Shown: positions 25,293-33,643 of the stretch, in pieces | Position numbering within the stretch: position 1 is the stretch's first letter | How the letters are laid out: every line of letters begins with the position of its first letter | DNA from: RGIG4079 sp045637505 | GTDB taxonomy: Bacteria; Bacteroidota; Bacteroidia; Bacteroidales; Muribaculaceae | Assembly: GCA_045637505.1 (NCBI GenBank) | Contig: JAZTZO010000051.1 | Coordinates: 124,001 to 188,000 of the forward strand | DNA length: 64,000 nt | Reading direction: 5' to 3' | Notes under the pieces: model-generated | The model's input: only the letters and a program-made list of their open reading frames with translations | The model's database searches: none | What the model was told of the DNA's origin: nothing | Position numbers and translations under genes: made by a program

Positions 25293-26072
25293 TTATTTGC
25301 TTGCTTTTAGTCCTTCAATAACAGCATTGGTAAATCCATTAGCCTCCATTGCGTTGAGACCTTTAATGGTAATTCCTCCTGGTGTTGTAACTTTATCTAT
25401 TTCTACCTCGGGATTGTTTCCGGTTGCTTCAAGTAATTCAACTGCGCCACGAAGAGTTTGCAACACATATTGTTTTGCATCATTGGGATAAATACCCAGT
25501 TCCACCCCACCCTCGGTTGCTGCACGCACATAACGCATAGCAAAAGCTATGCCACATGAGCAAAGCGAAGTAGCAGCTCCCATCAATCGTTCTTCGATTA
25601 CGGCGGCTTTTCCAAGAGCATTAAATATTGCTTCTACTTGTGCCACTTGGGCGGCTGTTGCATTGGCATTATGGCTCACAAAAGTCATACTTTGATGAAT
25701 AGAGATGGCTGTATTAGGAATTGCTCGGAACACAACTGCTTTATCATTACCAAGCCAAGATGTTATTGTTGCAATATCCACTCCAGCAGCGATTGAAAGC
25801 ACAATTTGACGCGATAAATCGAGCGTAGGCGACACACCTTTCAACACTGGTTCAACAAGCCATGGCTTTACAGCAACCAACACCACATCGGCATCGGTTA
25901 CAATGGTCTTGCTATCGGTTGACACCTCTATTGCGTCATATTCAGCCTTCAACTCGTCAAGTTTATCTTGGGCGAGGTCGGCGACCGCAATTTTTATATC
26001 CATATTGCTGTGAGCAAGACCACGAGCTATTGCTCCACCCATATTTCCTGCTCCAATAATTGCAATCTTCAT
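25293..26072 (-). CDS. proC: Pyrroline-5-carboxylate reductase
   Basis: ProC catalyses the NAD(P)H-dependent last step of proline synthesis in the cytoplasm. The Rossmann motif is at the N-terminus (MKIAIIGAGNMGGAIARGL). Also visible are VLVAVKPW, SIAAGVDIATI, F-R-A-I-P-N-T, and the C-terminal signature with VTTPGGITIKGLNAMEANG. The length of 259 is normal. It starts 12 nt after the argD stop, so arginine and proline synthesis genes share one transcript here, an arrangement seen in other Bacteroidota. Confidence 0.95.
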   Translation of the reverse strand: MKIAIIGAGNMGGAIARGLAHSNMDIKIAVADLAQDKLDELKAEYDAIEVSTDSKTIVTDADVVLVAVKPWLVEPVLKGVSPTLDLSRQIVLSIAAGVDIATITSWLGNDKAVVFRAIPNTAISIHQSMTFVSHNANATAAQVAQVEAIFNALGKAAVIEERLMGAATSLCSCGIAFAMRYVRAATEGGVELGIYPNDAKQYVLQTLRGAVELLEATGNNPEVEIDKVTTPGGITIKGLNAMEANGFTNAVIEGLKASK

Positions 26073-26084
26073 ATTCGTAACAGT

Positions 26085-27218
26085 TTATGCTTGTTTTGCA
26101 AGCGCATTTTTTAATCTACCTATAAAGTCTTGAGCTTGCTCCATTGTCAACACAAGTGGTGGCAATAGGCGTATCATGTGAGTGCCGGTTGCTCCAGTAA
26201 ACACTTTTTCTTCTTTAATGAGTCGTGTGCGAAGTTCTTTAACCGGATAATCAAATTCCATGCCTATCATCAAGCCACGACCACGCACCTCTTTGATGCC
26301 TGGTATTTGTTTCAATTCGCCCATTAGGTATTCACCCACTTTGCGAGCATTTTCAACAAGATTTTCTTGTTCAAAAATCTCGAGCACGGCAATAGCTGCA
26401 GCACAAGCAAGATGATTACCCCCGAATGTTGTACCAAGTTGACCATATACTGGCGTAAATTTAGGACTAATCAATACGCCTCCCATTGGGAATCCGTTGG
26501 CAATACCTTTTGCCACTGTAATCACATCGGGACGAACACCAGTATATTGATGAGCAAAGAATTTACCTGAACGGCCATAGCCTGATTGAATTTCATCGGC
26601 AATGAGCACTACATCGTGTTTGTCACACTCTTCGCGCAATGCTTGCATAAAATCAACATCGGGAATGCGAATACCACCTACGCCTTGAATGCCCTCTATA
26701 ATAACTGCACTCACATCACCTTTTGCCAGCTCGGCTTTCACTGCCTCAATATCATTGAGTGGAACGAATGTGATATGTCCGTTAGCATTAATAGGTGCCA
26801 CGATTTTAGGGTTATCGGTAGCCTCTACTGCAAGTGAAGTGCGACCATGAAACGCTTTATCAAAAGCTATCACACGTTTTTTTCCGTTATAGAACGACGC
26901 GAGTTTCAATGCATTTTCATTGGCTTCGGCACCCGAATTTATCAAGAAAAGCTGATAGTCATCATATCCCGAAATTTTGCCAAGTTTATCGGCCAACTTT
27001 TGTTGCAAAGAGTTGATTACCGAGTTAGAATAAAACACCAACTTTGATGCTTGTTCATTTAATGCTTTTAAATAATGAGGGTGAGAGTGTCCCACCGATA
27101 TAACGGCATGACCTCCATAAAGGTCAAGATATTTTGTTCCTTCAGTATCGTAGGTATAACAACCTTCTCCTTTTTCTATTTCTATATCAAACAAAGGATA
27201 TACATCATATAATTTCAT
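26085..27218 (-). CDS. argD: Acetylornithine (or succinylornithine) aminotransferase
   Basis: This PLP-dependent class III aminotransferase converts N-acylglutamate semialdehyde to N-acylornithine in arginine synthesis; Bacteroidota use N-succinyl intermediates. Landmarks in the 377 residues are YLDLYGGHAVISVGHSHP, NSGAEANENALKLA, AFHGRT, VIIEGIQGVGGI, IADEIQSGYGRSGKFFA and the PLP-lysine segment TVAKGIANGFPMGG. It heads the argD-proC unit. A perfect -7 box (TAAATTTG, minus strand 27254-27247) lies 28 nt upstream of the ATG. Confidence 0.93.
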   Translation of the reverse strand: MKLYDVYPLFDIEIEKGEGCYTYDTEGTKYLDLYGGHAVISVGHSHPHYLKALNEQASKLVFYSNSVINSLQQKLADKLGKISGYDDYQLFLINSGAEANENALKLASFYNGKKRVIAFDKAFHGRTSLAVEATDNPKIVAPINANGHITFVPLNDIEAVKAELAKGDVSAVIIEGIQGVGGIRIPDVDFMQALREECDKHDVVLIADEIQSGYGRSGKFFAHQYTGVRPDVITVAKGIANGFPMGGVLISPKFTPVYGQLGTTFGGNHLACAAAIAVLEIFEQENLVENARKVGEYLMGELKQIPGIKEVRGRGLMIGMEFDYPVKELRTRLIKEEKVFTGATGTHMIRLLPPLVLTMEQAQDFIGRLKNALAKQA

Positions 27219-27246
27219 AGCAAATTGTTATTTCGTGAATAATACG

Positions 27247-27254
27247 CAAATTTA
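27247..27254 (-). promoter_or_regulatory. -7 box for argD-proC
   Basis: The minus strand reads TAAATTTG, a perfect TAnnTTTG match, at 27254-27247. No -33 element is clear. Confidence 0.4.
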
Positions 27255-27296
27255 CACATATTATTTGAGTAATTAGTATAGCTTTAATTTTTTTTA

Positions 27297-27304
27297 TACC
27301 TTTG
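27297..27304 (+). promoter_or_regulatory. -7 box for the SPFH gene
   Basis: TACCTTTG is a perfect TAnnTTTG match 29 nt before ATG 27334. Confidence 0.45.
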
Positions 27305-27333
27305 CTTTGAATTCTAACTAAATTACAACAATT

Positions 27334-28281
27334 ATGGCAACAGAAAAGAACGAACACGCATATAGCGGATTCAAAATGAATGGTTTTGTGGCATTAATAC
27401 TATTTTTGTTATTAACTGCAGCATCTATCTACGCCATCGTAATGGGTGGGATAACCGAGTGTGGATGGATTATTGGTGGAGGCATTTTGGCCTTAATCCT
27501 TTGTTTTATTGCCCTCGTGGGATTATTTACTCTTGAGCCAAACGAGGCAGCTGTGATGATTTTCTTTGGCAAATACAAAGGTACATTTAATCAACATGGT
27601 TTCTATTGGGTAAACCCATTTATGTCGCGCAAGCGATTGACTATGCGTGCACGCAACCTCGATGCTGAGCCTATCAAAGTAAACGATAAAGAGGGTAATC
27701 CTATTCTTATAGGTATGGTTATAGTGTGGAAATTGAAAGACACTTATAAAGCGATGTTTGAAATCGATGCTCAAAGCATTGCTGGTGGTGCTACAGGTGC
27801 AACTGCCTCAACTCGCATGAATGCTTTTGAAAAATATGTGCGCATTCAAGGTGATGCAGCCCTTCGCGAAGTGGCCGGACTCTATGCCTATGATGACAAC
27901 AAAGACACAACCGACGACGATAACGAATTGACACTACGCTCGGGCGGCGCTGAAATCAACGAAATCCTTGTAGAAAAGCTCAATGAGCGCCTTGCTTTTG
28001 CCGGTATTGAAGTGCAAGAAGCTCGCATCAATTACCTCACTTATGCCCCCGAAATTGCAGCCGTGATGCTTCGTCGTCAACAAGCTACCGCTGTAATTGC
28101 TGCTCGTGAAAAGATTGTTGAGGGCGCTGTATCAATGGTTAAACTTGCTCTTGACAAACTCAAAAATGAAGGCATTGAACTTGATGAAGAAAAACGCGCA
28201 TCAATGGTGGGCAATCTTCTCGTAGTGCTTTGTGCCGACGAATCGGCTCAACCTGTAATAAACACCTCAACCGAGAAATAG
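27334..28281 (+). CDS. SPFH/Band 7 domain membrane protein
   Basis: The 315-residue member of the stomatin/prohibitin/flotillin superfamily has two adjacent N-terminal membrane helices (about residues 14-34 and 41-65). The SPFH domain starts at TLEPNEAAVMIFFGKYKG, followed by G-F-Y-W-V-N-P-F. It continues with V-I-W-K-L-K-D-T-Y-K-A-M-F-E-I and a C-terminal helix with RRQQATAVIAAREKIVEGAV, the usual oligomerisation region. These proteins form large membrane-bound rings linked to membrane microdomains and protease control; a specific role here is unknown. The gene is monocistronic and convergent with the DUF2490 operon. Confidence 0.9.
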   Translation: MATEKNEHAYSGFKMNGFVALILFLLLTAASIYAIVMGGITECGWIIGGGILALILCFIALVGLFTLEPNEAAVMIFFGKYKGTFNQHGFYWVNPFMSRKRLTMRARNLDAEPIKVNDKEGNPILIGMVIVWKLKDTYKAMFEIDAQSIAGGATGATASTRMNAFEKYVRIQGDAALREVAGLYAYDDNKDTTDDDNELTLRSGGAEINEILVEKLNERLAFAGIEVQEARINYLTYAPEIAAVMLRRQQATAVIAAREKIVEGAVSMVKLALDKLKNEGIELDEEKRASMVGNLLVVLCADESAQPVINTSTEK

Positions 28282-28312
28282 TCTAAACTATTTAGCCGAA
28301 ATACATAAACAA

Positions 28313-28340
28313 CGAAGAGTGCCTTAATAGGCACTCTTCG
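28313..28340. terminator. Hairpin between convergent SPFH and DUF2490 genes
   Basis: Perfect 11-bp arms CGAAGAGTGCC (28313-28323) and GGCACTCTTCG (28330-28340) enclose a 6-nt loop. The T-tract is weak on both strands. Confidence 0.7.
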
Positions 28341-28375
28341 CATTTATACTATACACACTATTACATTAATTTGAT

Positions 28376-29281
28376 TTAAAATTTAAACTTATAACCTACT
28401 CCCAGAATGTGAGTGCTTTCTCCCTCATCATCACCCGAGAAATCTTGATGTCGATAGAACAATCCTACTGAATGTTTTTTATTGATTTTATAATCGCCTC
28501 CAATAGTGTATCTCATCTTCTTGATTTTAAATCCATCAAAATCATTATACATTTCAACTGATGCATATGGTTCGAAAGGAACGCCTTTTATATCATATGC
28601 AACTTGAAGACGCGAACGAAGCACATGAGAATGTTTTGCTCGTTTTGAGTCATTTTTTGCTTCACCTTCTTCACTTATTTTCCACAAATATCCATCATGC
28701 TCCACAAGTCCCATTGCATCTTGAGCCCAGCCCCAATCTTCAATGTTATATCTTAACACATCATATTCAACCTTGGAGAACGACACTTCGGGTTGATATG
28801 TATATTGCCAACGTTCACGGAGTGACAATTTAAAACGGCCCAATTTCATGCTCCCAGTAAATGACACATTAAAACGATGTCGGCTACGCCAAAAGGCATC
28901 ATTTTCATCTAATTCATATTTTGACCACTGATAGTCATCATCGTCATACTCATCACTTTTCCATTGCAATGAACTCTCTGCTCTATTAAAATCTCTCAAG
29001 AAGATATACCCAACATCGGCTTTTAACCATGAGCATATTTTATAATCGGTAGAAATTCCTACCGAATAACGAGCCACTTCGTTTAGAGCATCGGCTGTAC
29101 GAAATTCTCCTTCAAATTCGACACCCCACTTTTTATTGATTTTCTTTTCAACGCCTACCGATGTCCATACACCAAAGTCGCTTATCTCATCATCTATATC
29201 AAAGGGGTTACTTTGAGCCACCGATGGCATAGTCACTGCAAGGCCCAATATGCTTGCTATTATAAATCTTTTTGCGCCCAT
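28376..29281 (-). CDS. DUF2490 outer-membrane beta-barrel protein
   Basis: The 301-residue protein has a signal peptide (MGAKRFIIASILGLAVTMPSVAQ). Alternating amphipathic strands follow, such as GVWTSVGVEKKINKKWGVEF and KADVGYIFLRDF, and the terminal strand HILGVGYKFKF ends in Phe as barrel proteins do. The pattern fits the DUF2490 family. It overlaps the DUF4956 gene by 22 nt, so the two are translationally linked. The position after VTC and DUF4956 suggests that the barrel serves the envelope side of whatever polymer that pair makes, but this is inference. Confidence 0.8.
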   Translation of the reverse strand: MGAKRFIIASILGLAVTMPSVAQSNPFDIDDEISDFGVWTSVGVEKKINKKWGVEFEGEFRTADALNEVARYSVGISTDYKICSWLKADVGYIFLRDFNRAESSLQWKSDEYDDDDYQWSKYELDENDAFWRSRHRFNVSFTGSMKLGRFKLSLRERWQYTYQPEVSFSKVEYDVLRYNIEDWGWAQDAMGLVEHDGYLWKISEEGEAKNDSKRAKHSHVLRSRLQVAYDIKGVPFEPYASVEMYNDFDGFKIKKMRYTIGGDYKINKKHSVGLFYRHQDFSGDDEGESTHILGVGYKFKF

Positions 29282-29985
29282 TGTTCTTTATTTAATTTTA
29301 TAATATTGTCAATTGTATTTACATCTTCAGATGTTGGCTTATAGTAAACCCTTAATACGGCCATATCGCGAAGAAAATCGACAGCACCCACCTCAACTTT
29401 CACAATACTCAATCCAAGACGTTTTGTCAAGTCTTCTACCATTTCGTCATATTTCTCGGGGGTAATTAGATTTATCTTATCATATTGAACAGTTTTGCAC
29501 GATGTGTGCTTAATCCATTTATTCCCTTCACAAAGCCATATCACTAACATAAAGATTAGATTTGTTGTTATAAGTTCCAAATAACTTACTGGCCCTGCAA
29601 GCGCATTTATTACCGATATCGCTATAATTACAAATAGATAAGTCATTTCACGCACCGGCATAGACTCTGTCCTATAGCGGATAATCCCAAATATAGCAAA
29701 TAGACCAAGAGCAAAGCCTATCTTAATTTTCACACTTCCAAGCAAATATATCAAGAAGAATATACTCAAACTAATGAGCATAAATGTAAAATAATAATCG
29801 CGACGTTGACTTTTTTTGTGATATAAAAAGTGAATAATAAACCACACTATCGCTGTATTAAACAAGCAGCGTATAATCAAGAACCAAAAATCGGTCATAT
29901 TCACTAGAGGCGTTCCCATAAAAATCACACTCTCCACTGCCGATTGTATTGATTCGCCAGTCATAGCTTGTTCTAATTCTTCCAT
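29260..29985 (-). CDS. DUF4956 membrane protein
   Basis: The 241-residue protein has about four membrane helices between residues 30 and 150, including SLSIFFLIYLLGSVKIKIGF. The characteristic segment F-G-I-I-R-Y-R-T-E-S-M-P-V-R-E-M-T-Y-L-F defines DUF4956. A soluble C-terminal domain (about 160-241) ends the protein. DUF4956 genes often lie beside VTC-domain genes, as here (22-nt gap). The biochemical role is not known; a membrane partner, channel or regulator of the VTC catalytic domain is plausible. Confidence 0.88.
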   Translation of the reverse strand: MEELEQAMTGESIQSAVESVIFMGTPLVNMTDFWFLIIRCLFNTAIVWFIIHFLYHKKSQRRDYYFTFMLISLSIFFLIYLLGSVKIKIGFALGLFAIFGIIRYRTESMPVREMTYLFVIIAISVINALAGPVSYLELITTNLIFMLVIWLCEGNKWIKHTSCKTVQYDKINLITPEKYDEMVEDLTKRLGLSIVKVEVGAVDFLRDMAVLRVYYKPTSEDVNTIDNIIKLNKEQWAQKDL

Positions 29986-30007
29986 TTATTTCTATTATTT
30001 AAGGTTA

Positions 30008-30751
30008 TTATATTACTTTCATTTTCTCCAAAAGCATTAATCGCTCTTTAAATCGATTTCGTTTCAACGCCTCATTGGTCAACGCCATACCCATGCAATA
30101 TTTACTAAATCCTTGTGGCTGAATGCGTAAATCGAGCATAATGTCTCTAATGGGAGAATATACATTGCCATCTCGTTTCAGTTCTATTATCACCAGGTCA
30201 TTAAGCGTTAATTCATTTCCTGTTACAAGGTTTTTCAATTGCAACCCAGTGTCAATAGTCAATCGTTCGGTCTTTTGCTTATTGACAAGAGTGATGCGAT
30301 TAAACTTGTTTTCTATTTGAGGCACTAATATTTGAGGATTATAGTTGAGATGAAGGCTTAAAAAATCATTATATGACTCTTGCGCCACATCCTTATTTTC
30401 AAGTGAAATGCGTTTCTTCTTTGTTCGCCCATGATTGTTTTTATTTTTCACCTCAATAAAGGTCAACCCACTATTCTCATAGCTGCGCACTCGCACTTTT
30501 TGGCGAGTCTTTTTCCCATTTTGATGTGACACATACATGGCACAATTGGGTGTATCGAGATAGCGAGTAAAATATGGCATATTTCTACTACCATCAACCT
30601 CTTGTGCCCAATATTGCTCTTGCGCTCTCACCAATAACTCCTCCAATCGTGCCACTGTAGTAATAAACTTTGTGTCGGTGCGATTCATCAACTTTATACC
30701 GCTCATTTCATCTAATGAAATAGGGTCAAATCTATTGAGCAAGTAATTCAT
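30008..30751 (-). CDS. VTC domain (polyphosphate polymerase-like) protein
   Basis: The 247-residue soluble protein has a triphosphate-tunnel fold related to the catalytic domain of yeast Vtc4, which makes inorganic polyphosphate from ATP. It opens with RFDPISLDEMSGIKLMNRTD then TKF. Tunnel-lining basic and acidic residues are visible: K-T-R-Q-K-V-R-V-R-S-Y, F-I-E-V-K-N-K and G-R-T-K-K-K-R. A late V-I-E-L-K-R-D and F-S-K-Y-C-M-G-M-A finish the domain. It heads a VTC-DUF4956-DUF2490 operon with its own promoter. CotH kinase genes that often go with bacterial VTC are absent from the window. Polyphosphate synthesis is inferred from family membership only. Confidence 0.88.
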   Translation of the reverse strand: MNYLLNRFDPISLDEMSGIKLMNRTDTKFITTVARLEELLVRAQEQYWAQEVDGSRNMPYFTRYLDTPNCAMYVSHQNGKKTRQKVRVRSYENSGLTFIEVKNKNNHGRTKKKRISLENKDVAQESYNDFLSLHLNYNPQILVPQIENKFNRITLVNKQKTERLTIDTGLQLKNLVTGNELTLNDLVIIELKRDGNVYSPIRDIMLDLRIQPQGFSKYCMGMALTNEALKRNRFKERLMLLEKMKVI

Positions 30752-30781
30752 GGTTGTTCTTGGTTTCAGTCGTTATTTTCA

Positions 30782-30812
30782 CAAAACTAAACAATTTGAT
30801 TATTTCTCACAA
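30782..30812 (-). promoter_or_regulatory. Promoter for the VTC operon
   Basis: On the minus strand, TTG at 30812-30810, 20 nt, then TAGTTTTG at 30789-30782 matches the consensus and lies 30 nt before ATG 30751. Confidence 0.55.
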
Positions 30813-30953
30813 CATAACTTTTTTGTGTCTCTACCAACTGCAAAATTTACTATACAAACTAGGATAAATTCTCACTTTTAACAAAAAATTACCCCGATAA
30901 CTACTCATTTCTCAACGACAAACATTACCTATTCACAAGTATTAAATCGCCAT

Positions 30954-30989
30954 AGTTATCAACAATTATCGTCAGTTATCAACAATTAT
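30954..30989. repeat. Two 16-bp direct repeats with DnaA-box-like cores upstream of parA
   Basis: AGTTATCAACAATTAT occurs at 30954-30969 and again at 30974-30989, a 20-bp period. Each contains TTATCAACA, one mismatch from the DnaA-box consensus TTATCCACA. The enclosing gap (30752-31070, 319 nt) is very AT-rich with no gene. Besides the VTC promoter I see nothing else in it, and no parS-like palindrome. Confidence 0.6.
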
Positions 30990-31070
30990 GTCAATTTGCG
31001 ATTACTGGATTATGCTCTTGTAAAAAATTTGTAATTAATTTGCATTGCGAAACTATATCTATTTACATAT

Positions 31071-31844
31071 ATGAGTAAAATTATTGCAATAGCAAACCAA
31101 AAAGGTGGTGTAGGTAAAACCACTACTACTATAAATCTATCGGCATCACTTGCCAACGAAGGCAAAAAAGTGCTTATCATTGATGCCGATCCCCAAGCCA
31201 ATGCTACTTCAGGCTACGGCATTGACCCTAAATCAATGTCTTCTTCTATTTATGAATGTCTTGTTGATGACTACCCCATTAGTGGCTCTCAAGTAGAGAC
31301 TTGCGTAAAAGGTCTTGATCTCATAGGGTCGCGCATTGATTTGGCTGGTGCTGAATTGGAATTGGTAAATAAAGATAATCGCGAAAAAGTCCTTGCCAAT
31401 TTATTAACACCAGTAAAAGACTTATACGATTATATTATCATTGACTGTTCTCCATCGCTTGGACTTATCACTGTCAATGCCTTAACAGCAGCCGACTCGG
31501 TGATAATCCCTGTTCAAGCCGAATATTTTGCTCTTGAAGGTATCAGCAAGTTGCTCAACACAATTCGCATCATTAAATCAAAACTTAATCCCACTCTTGA
31601 AATTGAAGGCTTTTTGTTGACAATGTATGATGCTCGTTTGCGCCTTGCTAATCAAATATATGAAGAATTAAAAGGTCACTTTGGTGATATGGTATTCAAC
31701 ACCGTTATTCCTCGTAATATACGATTGAGCGAAGCACCAAGCCACGGATTACCAGCAATTCTTTATGATCCCTCAAGCCGTGGTGCTACAAGCCACATTA
31801 TGCTTGCTAAAGAAATTATTTCGAAACACAAACGTCAGTCTTAA
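31071..31844 (+). CDS. parA: Chromosome partitioning ATPase ParA (Soj)
   Basis: The 257-residue deviant Walker-A ATPase drives segregation of chromosome origins together with ParB. The P-loop is AIANQKGGVGKTTTTINLS, the Walker A' motif is VLIIDADPQANAT, and YDYIIIDCSPSLGLITVNAL provides Walker B. The length matches chromosomal Soj-type ParA. It is followed 20 nt later by parB and then by DUF5683 and a lytic transglycosylase, a widespread Bacteroidota chromosomal order, so this is not a plasmid partition system. The repeats at 30954-30989 may regulate it. Confidence 0.95.
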   Translation: MSKIIAIANQKGGVGKTTTTINLSASLANEGKKVLIIDADPQANATSGYGIDPKSMSSSIYECLVDDYPISGSQVETCVKGLDLIGSRIDLAGAELELVNKDNREKVLANLLTPVKDLYDYIIIDCSPSLGLITVNALTAADSVIIPVQAEYFALEGISKLLNTIRIIKSKLNPTLEIEGFLLTMYDARLRLANQIYEELKGHFGDMVFNTVIPRNIRLSEAPSHGLPAILYDPSSRGATSHIMLAKEIISKHKRQS

Positions 31845-31864
31845 ACTTTTAAAACTAATACATT

Positions 31865-32758
31865 ATGGCAGTTAAACGCAATGCTTTGGGTAGAGGTCTT
31901 GACTCGCTAATTTCAATGGACGATGTCCCCGCTCGTGGTTCGTCGGCAATCAACGATATTGCTCTATCGCAAATAAGCCCTAATCCCGATCAACCTCGTA
32001 CAACTTTTGACGAAGAAGCCCTTGACGAGTTGGCATCTTCTATTAAAGAACTCGGCATCATACAACCACTCTCTTTGAGAAAAATGGGTCCCGATTCTTA
32101 CCAAATCATTGCCGGTGAACGCCGTTATCGTGCTGCACTACGCGCAGGCCTCACATCGGTACCTGCCTACATTCGCACCGTCAACGACACCGAGCTCACC
32201 GAAATGGCTTTGATTGAAAACATTCAACGCGAAGACCTCAACGCCATAGAAATTGCTTTGACATTCAAAAAACTCATTGACCAATATAACCTCACACAAG
32301 AACGCCTTAGCGAACGCATAGGTAAAAAACGTGCAACTATCGCCAATTTCCTTCGCTTGCTAAAACTTCCTGCCGAAGTTCAACTCGGTCTTCGCGACAA
32401 ACGCGTCGATATGGGACATGCTCGAGCACTCCTATCGGTTGAAAAACCATCGTTGCAACTTAAACTTTATAACGAGATTATCCAAAACGGACTTTCGGTG
32501 CGAAAAGTTGAAGAACTTGCCCGTAGTTATAACCAAGCTGCAACCGAAAAAGACACCACCGAAAAAACGGCAAAAAGCAAATACTCTTCGAGCGATTTTG
32601 ATATTCTTAAGAAACACCTTTCTAAAACCTTCAAAACCCCCGTTCAGTTCTCTTGCGATAACAATGGTAAAGGAAAAATAACATTTCCTTTCAAAAATGA
32701 GGATGAACTTGAGAGATTAATTACTATCTTTGACGCGTTAAAACTTCAAGACAATTAA
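31865..32758 (+). CDS. parB: Chromosome partitioning protein ParB (Spo0J)
   Basis: The 297-residue CTP-dependent DNA clamp loads at parS sites and recruits SMC and ParA. The N-terminal ParB/Srx CTPase domain is seen in ISPNPDQPRTTFDEEALDEL, with the arginine patch GERRYRAAL. The central helix-turn-helix spans about residues 140-200 (LTQERLSERIGKKRATIANF, LRLLKLP). A C-terminal dimerisation region follows a charged linker (about 220-245). No parS consensus is evident in the window by eye. The gene is the second in the parA operon. Confidence 0.95.
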   Translation: MAVKRNALGRGLDSLISMDDVPARGSSAINDIALSQISPNPDQPRTTFDEEALDELASSIKELGIIQPLSLRKMGPDSYQIIAGERRYRAALRAGLTSVPAYIRTVNDTELTEMALIENIQREDLNAIEIALTFKKLIDQYNLTQERLSERIGKKRATIANFLRLLKLPAEVQLGLRDKRVDMGHARALLSVEKPSLQLKLYNEIIQNGLSVRKVEELARSYNQAATEKDTTEKTAKSKYSSSDFDILKKHLSKTFKTPVQFSCDNNGKGKITFPFKNEDELERLITIFDALKLQDN

Positions 32759-32771
32759 ATTCTCTCATAAA

Positions 32772-32809
32772 ATTGACCATTTTATTAGTTTATTTAATTG
32801 ATGGTCAAT
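32772..32809. other. Inverted repeat between parB and the DUF5683 gene
   Basis: Perfect 9-bp arms ATTGACCAT (32772-32780) and ATGGTCAAT (32801-32809) enclose a 20-nt AT-rich loop, 11 nt before the next ATG. There is no T-tract; possible roles are a processing site, translational control or a protein-binding site. Confidence 0.5.
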
Positions 32810-32819
32810 GGTTTAATCA

Positions 32820-33626
32820 ATGACAACGGTTAGAAGAGCAAAAAAGAGCAAAAAAGACGTTTTTTCTAAAAAAGTGGCATTCAGCACATTAATTTTTGTG
32901 TTGTTATCAACTTTTAACGTTTTTTGCGAAACGCCTCGTTTACCCGTAAAAAAGGGGGACCCAAATCGTGAAAAAAGTAATTTTTCGTCCGATTCAACTA
33001 GCGTTTTACCTATAAGCGAATGGGAGGAAGATTACGACTCTTTATTTTGTGATAGCACCCTTTGCGATAGTTCTATAATTGACAGCGTTGTCATTACACC
33101 AATGATTGAGGAATGGGTAGAACGTGAAGTTGCATTTAACCCCAACCCCACTAAAGCCGTATGGCTTTCGGCTCTATTCCCTGGCTTGGGACAGATATAT
33201 AATCGCCGTTATTGGAAACTACCGATTATAGTAGGTGGATACATGGGGCTTGCATATGCAACTACATGGAACAATGGCATGCTGAGAGACTATTCAGCCG
33301 CATATAGCGATATAATGGATAGTGATCCGGCAACTAATAGTTACATGGATTTTTTTCCACCCACTACCCCCGAGAGTAGCCTTGACAAAACATGGCTCAC
33401 AAAAGTATTGAAGTCAAGAAAAGATTTTTATCGCCGTAATCGCGATTTATGTATAATATCTATGGTAGGAGTTTATCTTGTTGCAATGGTTGATGCCTAT
33501 GTTGATGCGTCGTTGTCGCATTTCGACATAAGCCCCGATTTGTCAATCGATGTAGCTCCAGCCGTATTCAAAGAGTCTCACGATCGCCTGCCATCGGTGG
33601 GTGTTCAGTGGGCCATAAACTTTTAA
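32820..33626 (+). CDS. DUF5683 domain-containing membrane protein
   Basis: The 268-residue protein starts with a very basic segment (MTTVRRAKKSKKDVFSKK) and then a hydrophobic stretch (about 21-36) that may be a signal anchor. The DUF5683 core (about 100-230) shows NPNPTKAVWLSALFPGLGQI, then YNRRYWKLPIIVGGYMGLAY, the glycine/proline-containing hairpin typical of the family, and a second hydrophobic helix ISMVGVYLVAMVDAYVDASL. The function is unknown. It is conserved behind parAB in Bacteroidota and probably belongs to the same transcript. The next gene starts 17 nt later. Confidence 0.83.
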   Translation: MTTVRRAKKSKKDVFSKKVAFSTLIFVLLSTFNVFCETPRLPVKKGDPNREKSNFSSDSTSVLPISEWEEDYDSLFCDSTLCDSSIIDSVVITPMIEEWVEREVAFNPNPTKAVWLSALFPGLGQIYNRRYWKLPIIVGGYMGLAYATTWNNGMLRDYSAAYSDIMDSDPATNSYMDFFPPTTPESSLDKTWLTKVLKSRKDFYRRNRDLCIISMVGVYLVAMVDAYVDASLSHFDISPDLSIDVAPAVFKESHDRLPSVGVQWAINF

Positions 33627-33643
33627 AACTCTCTCTATTATTT

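Noticed and set aside
30752..31070. parS site or plasmid origin upstream of parA
   Set aside because: No TGTTTCACGTGAAACA-like palindrome is visible, and the parAB-DUF5683-transglycosylase order is chromosomal.
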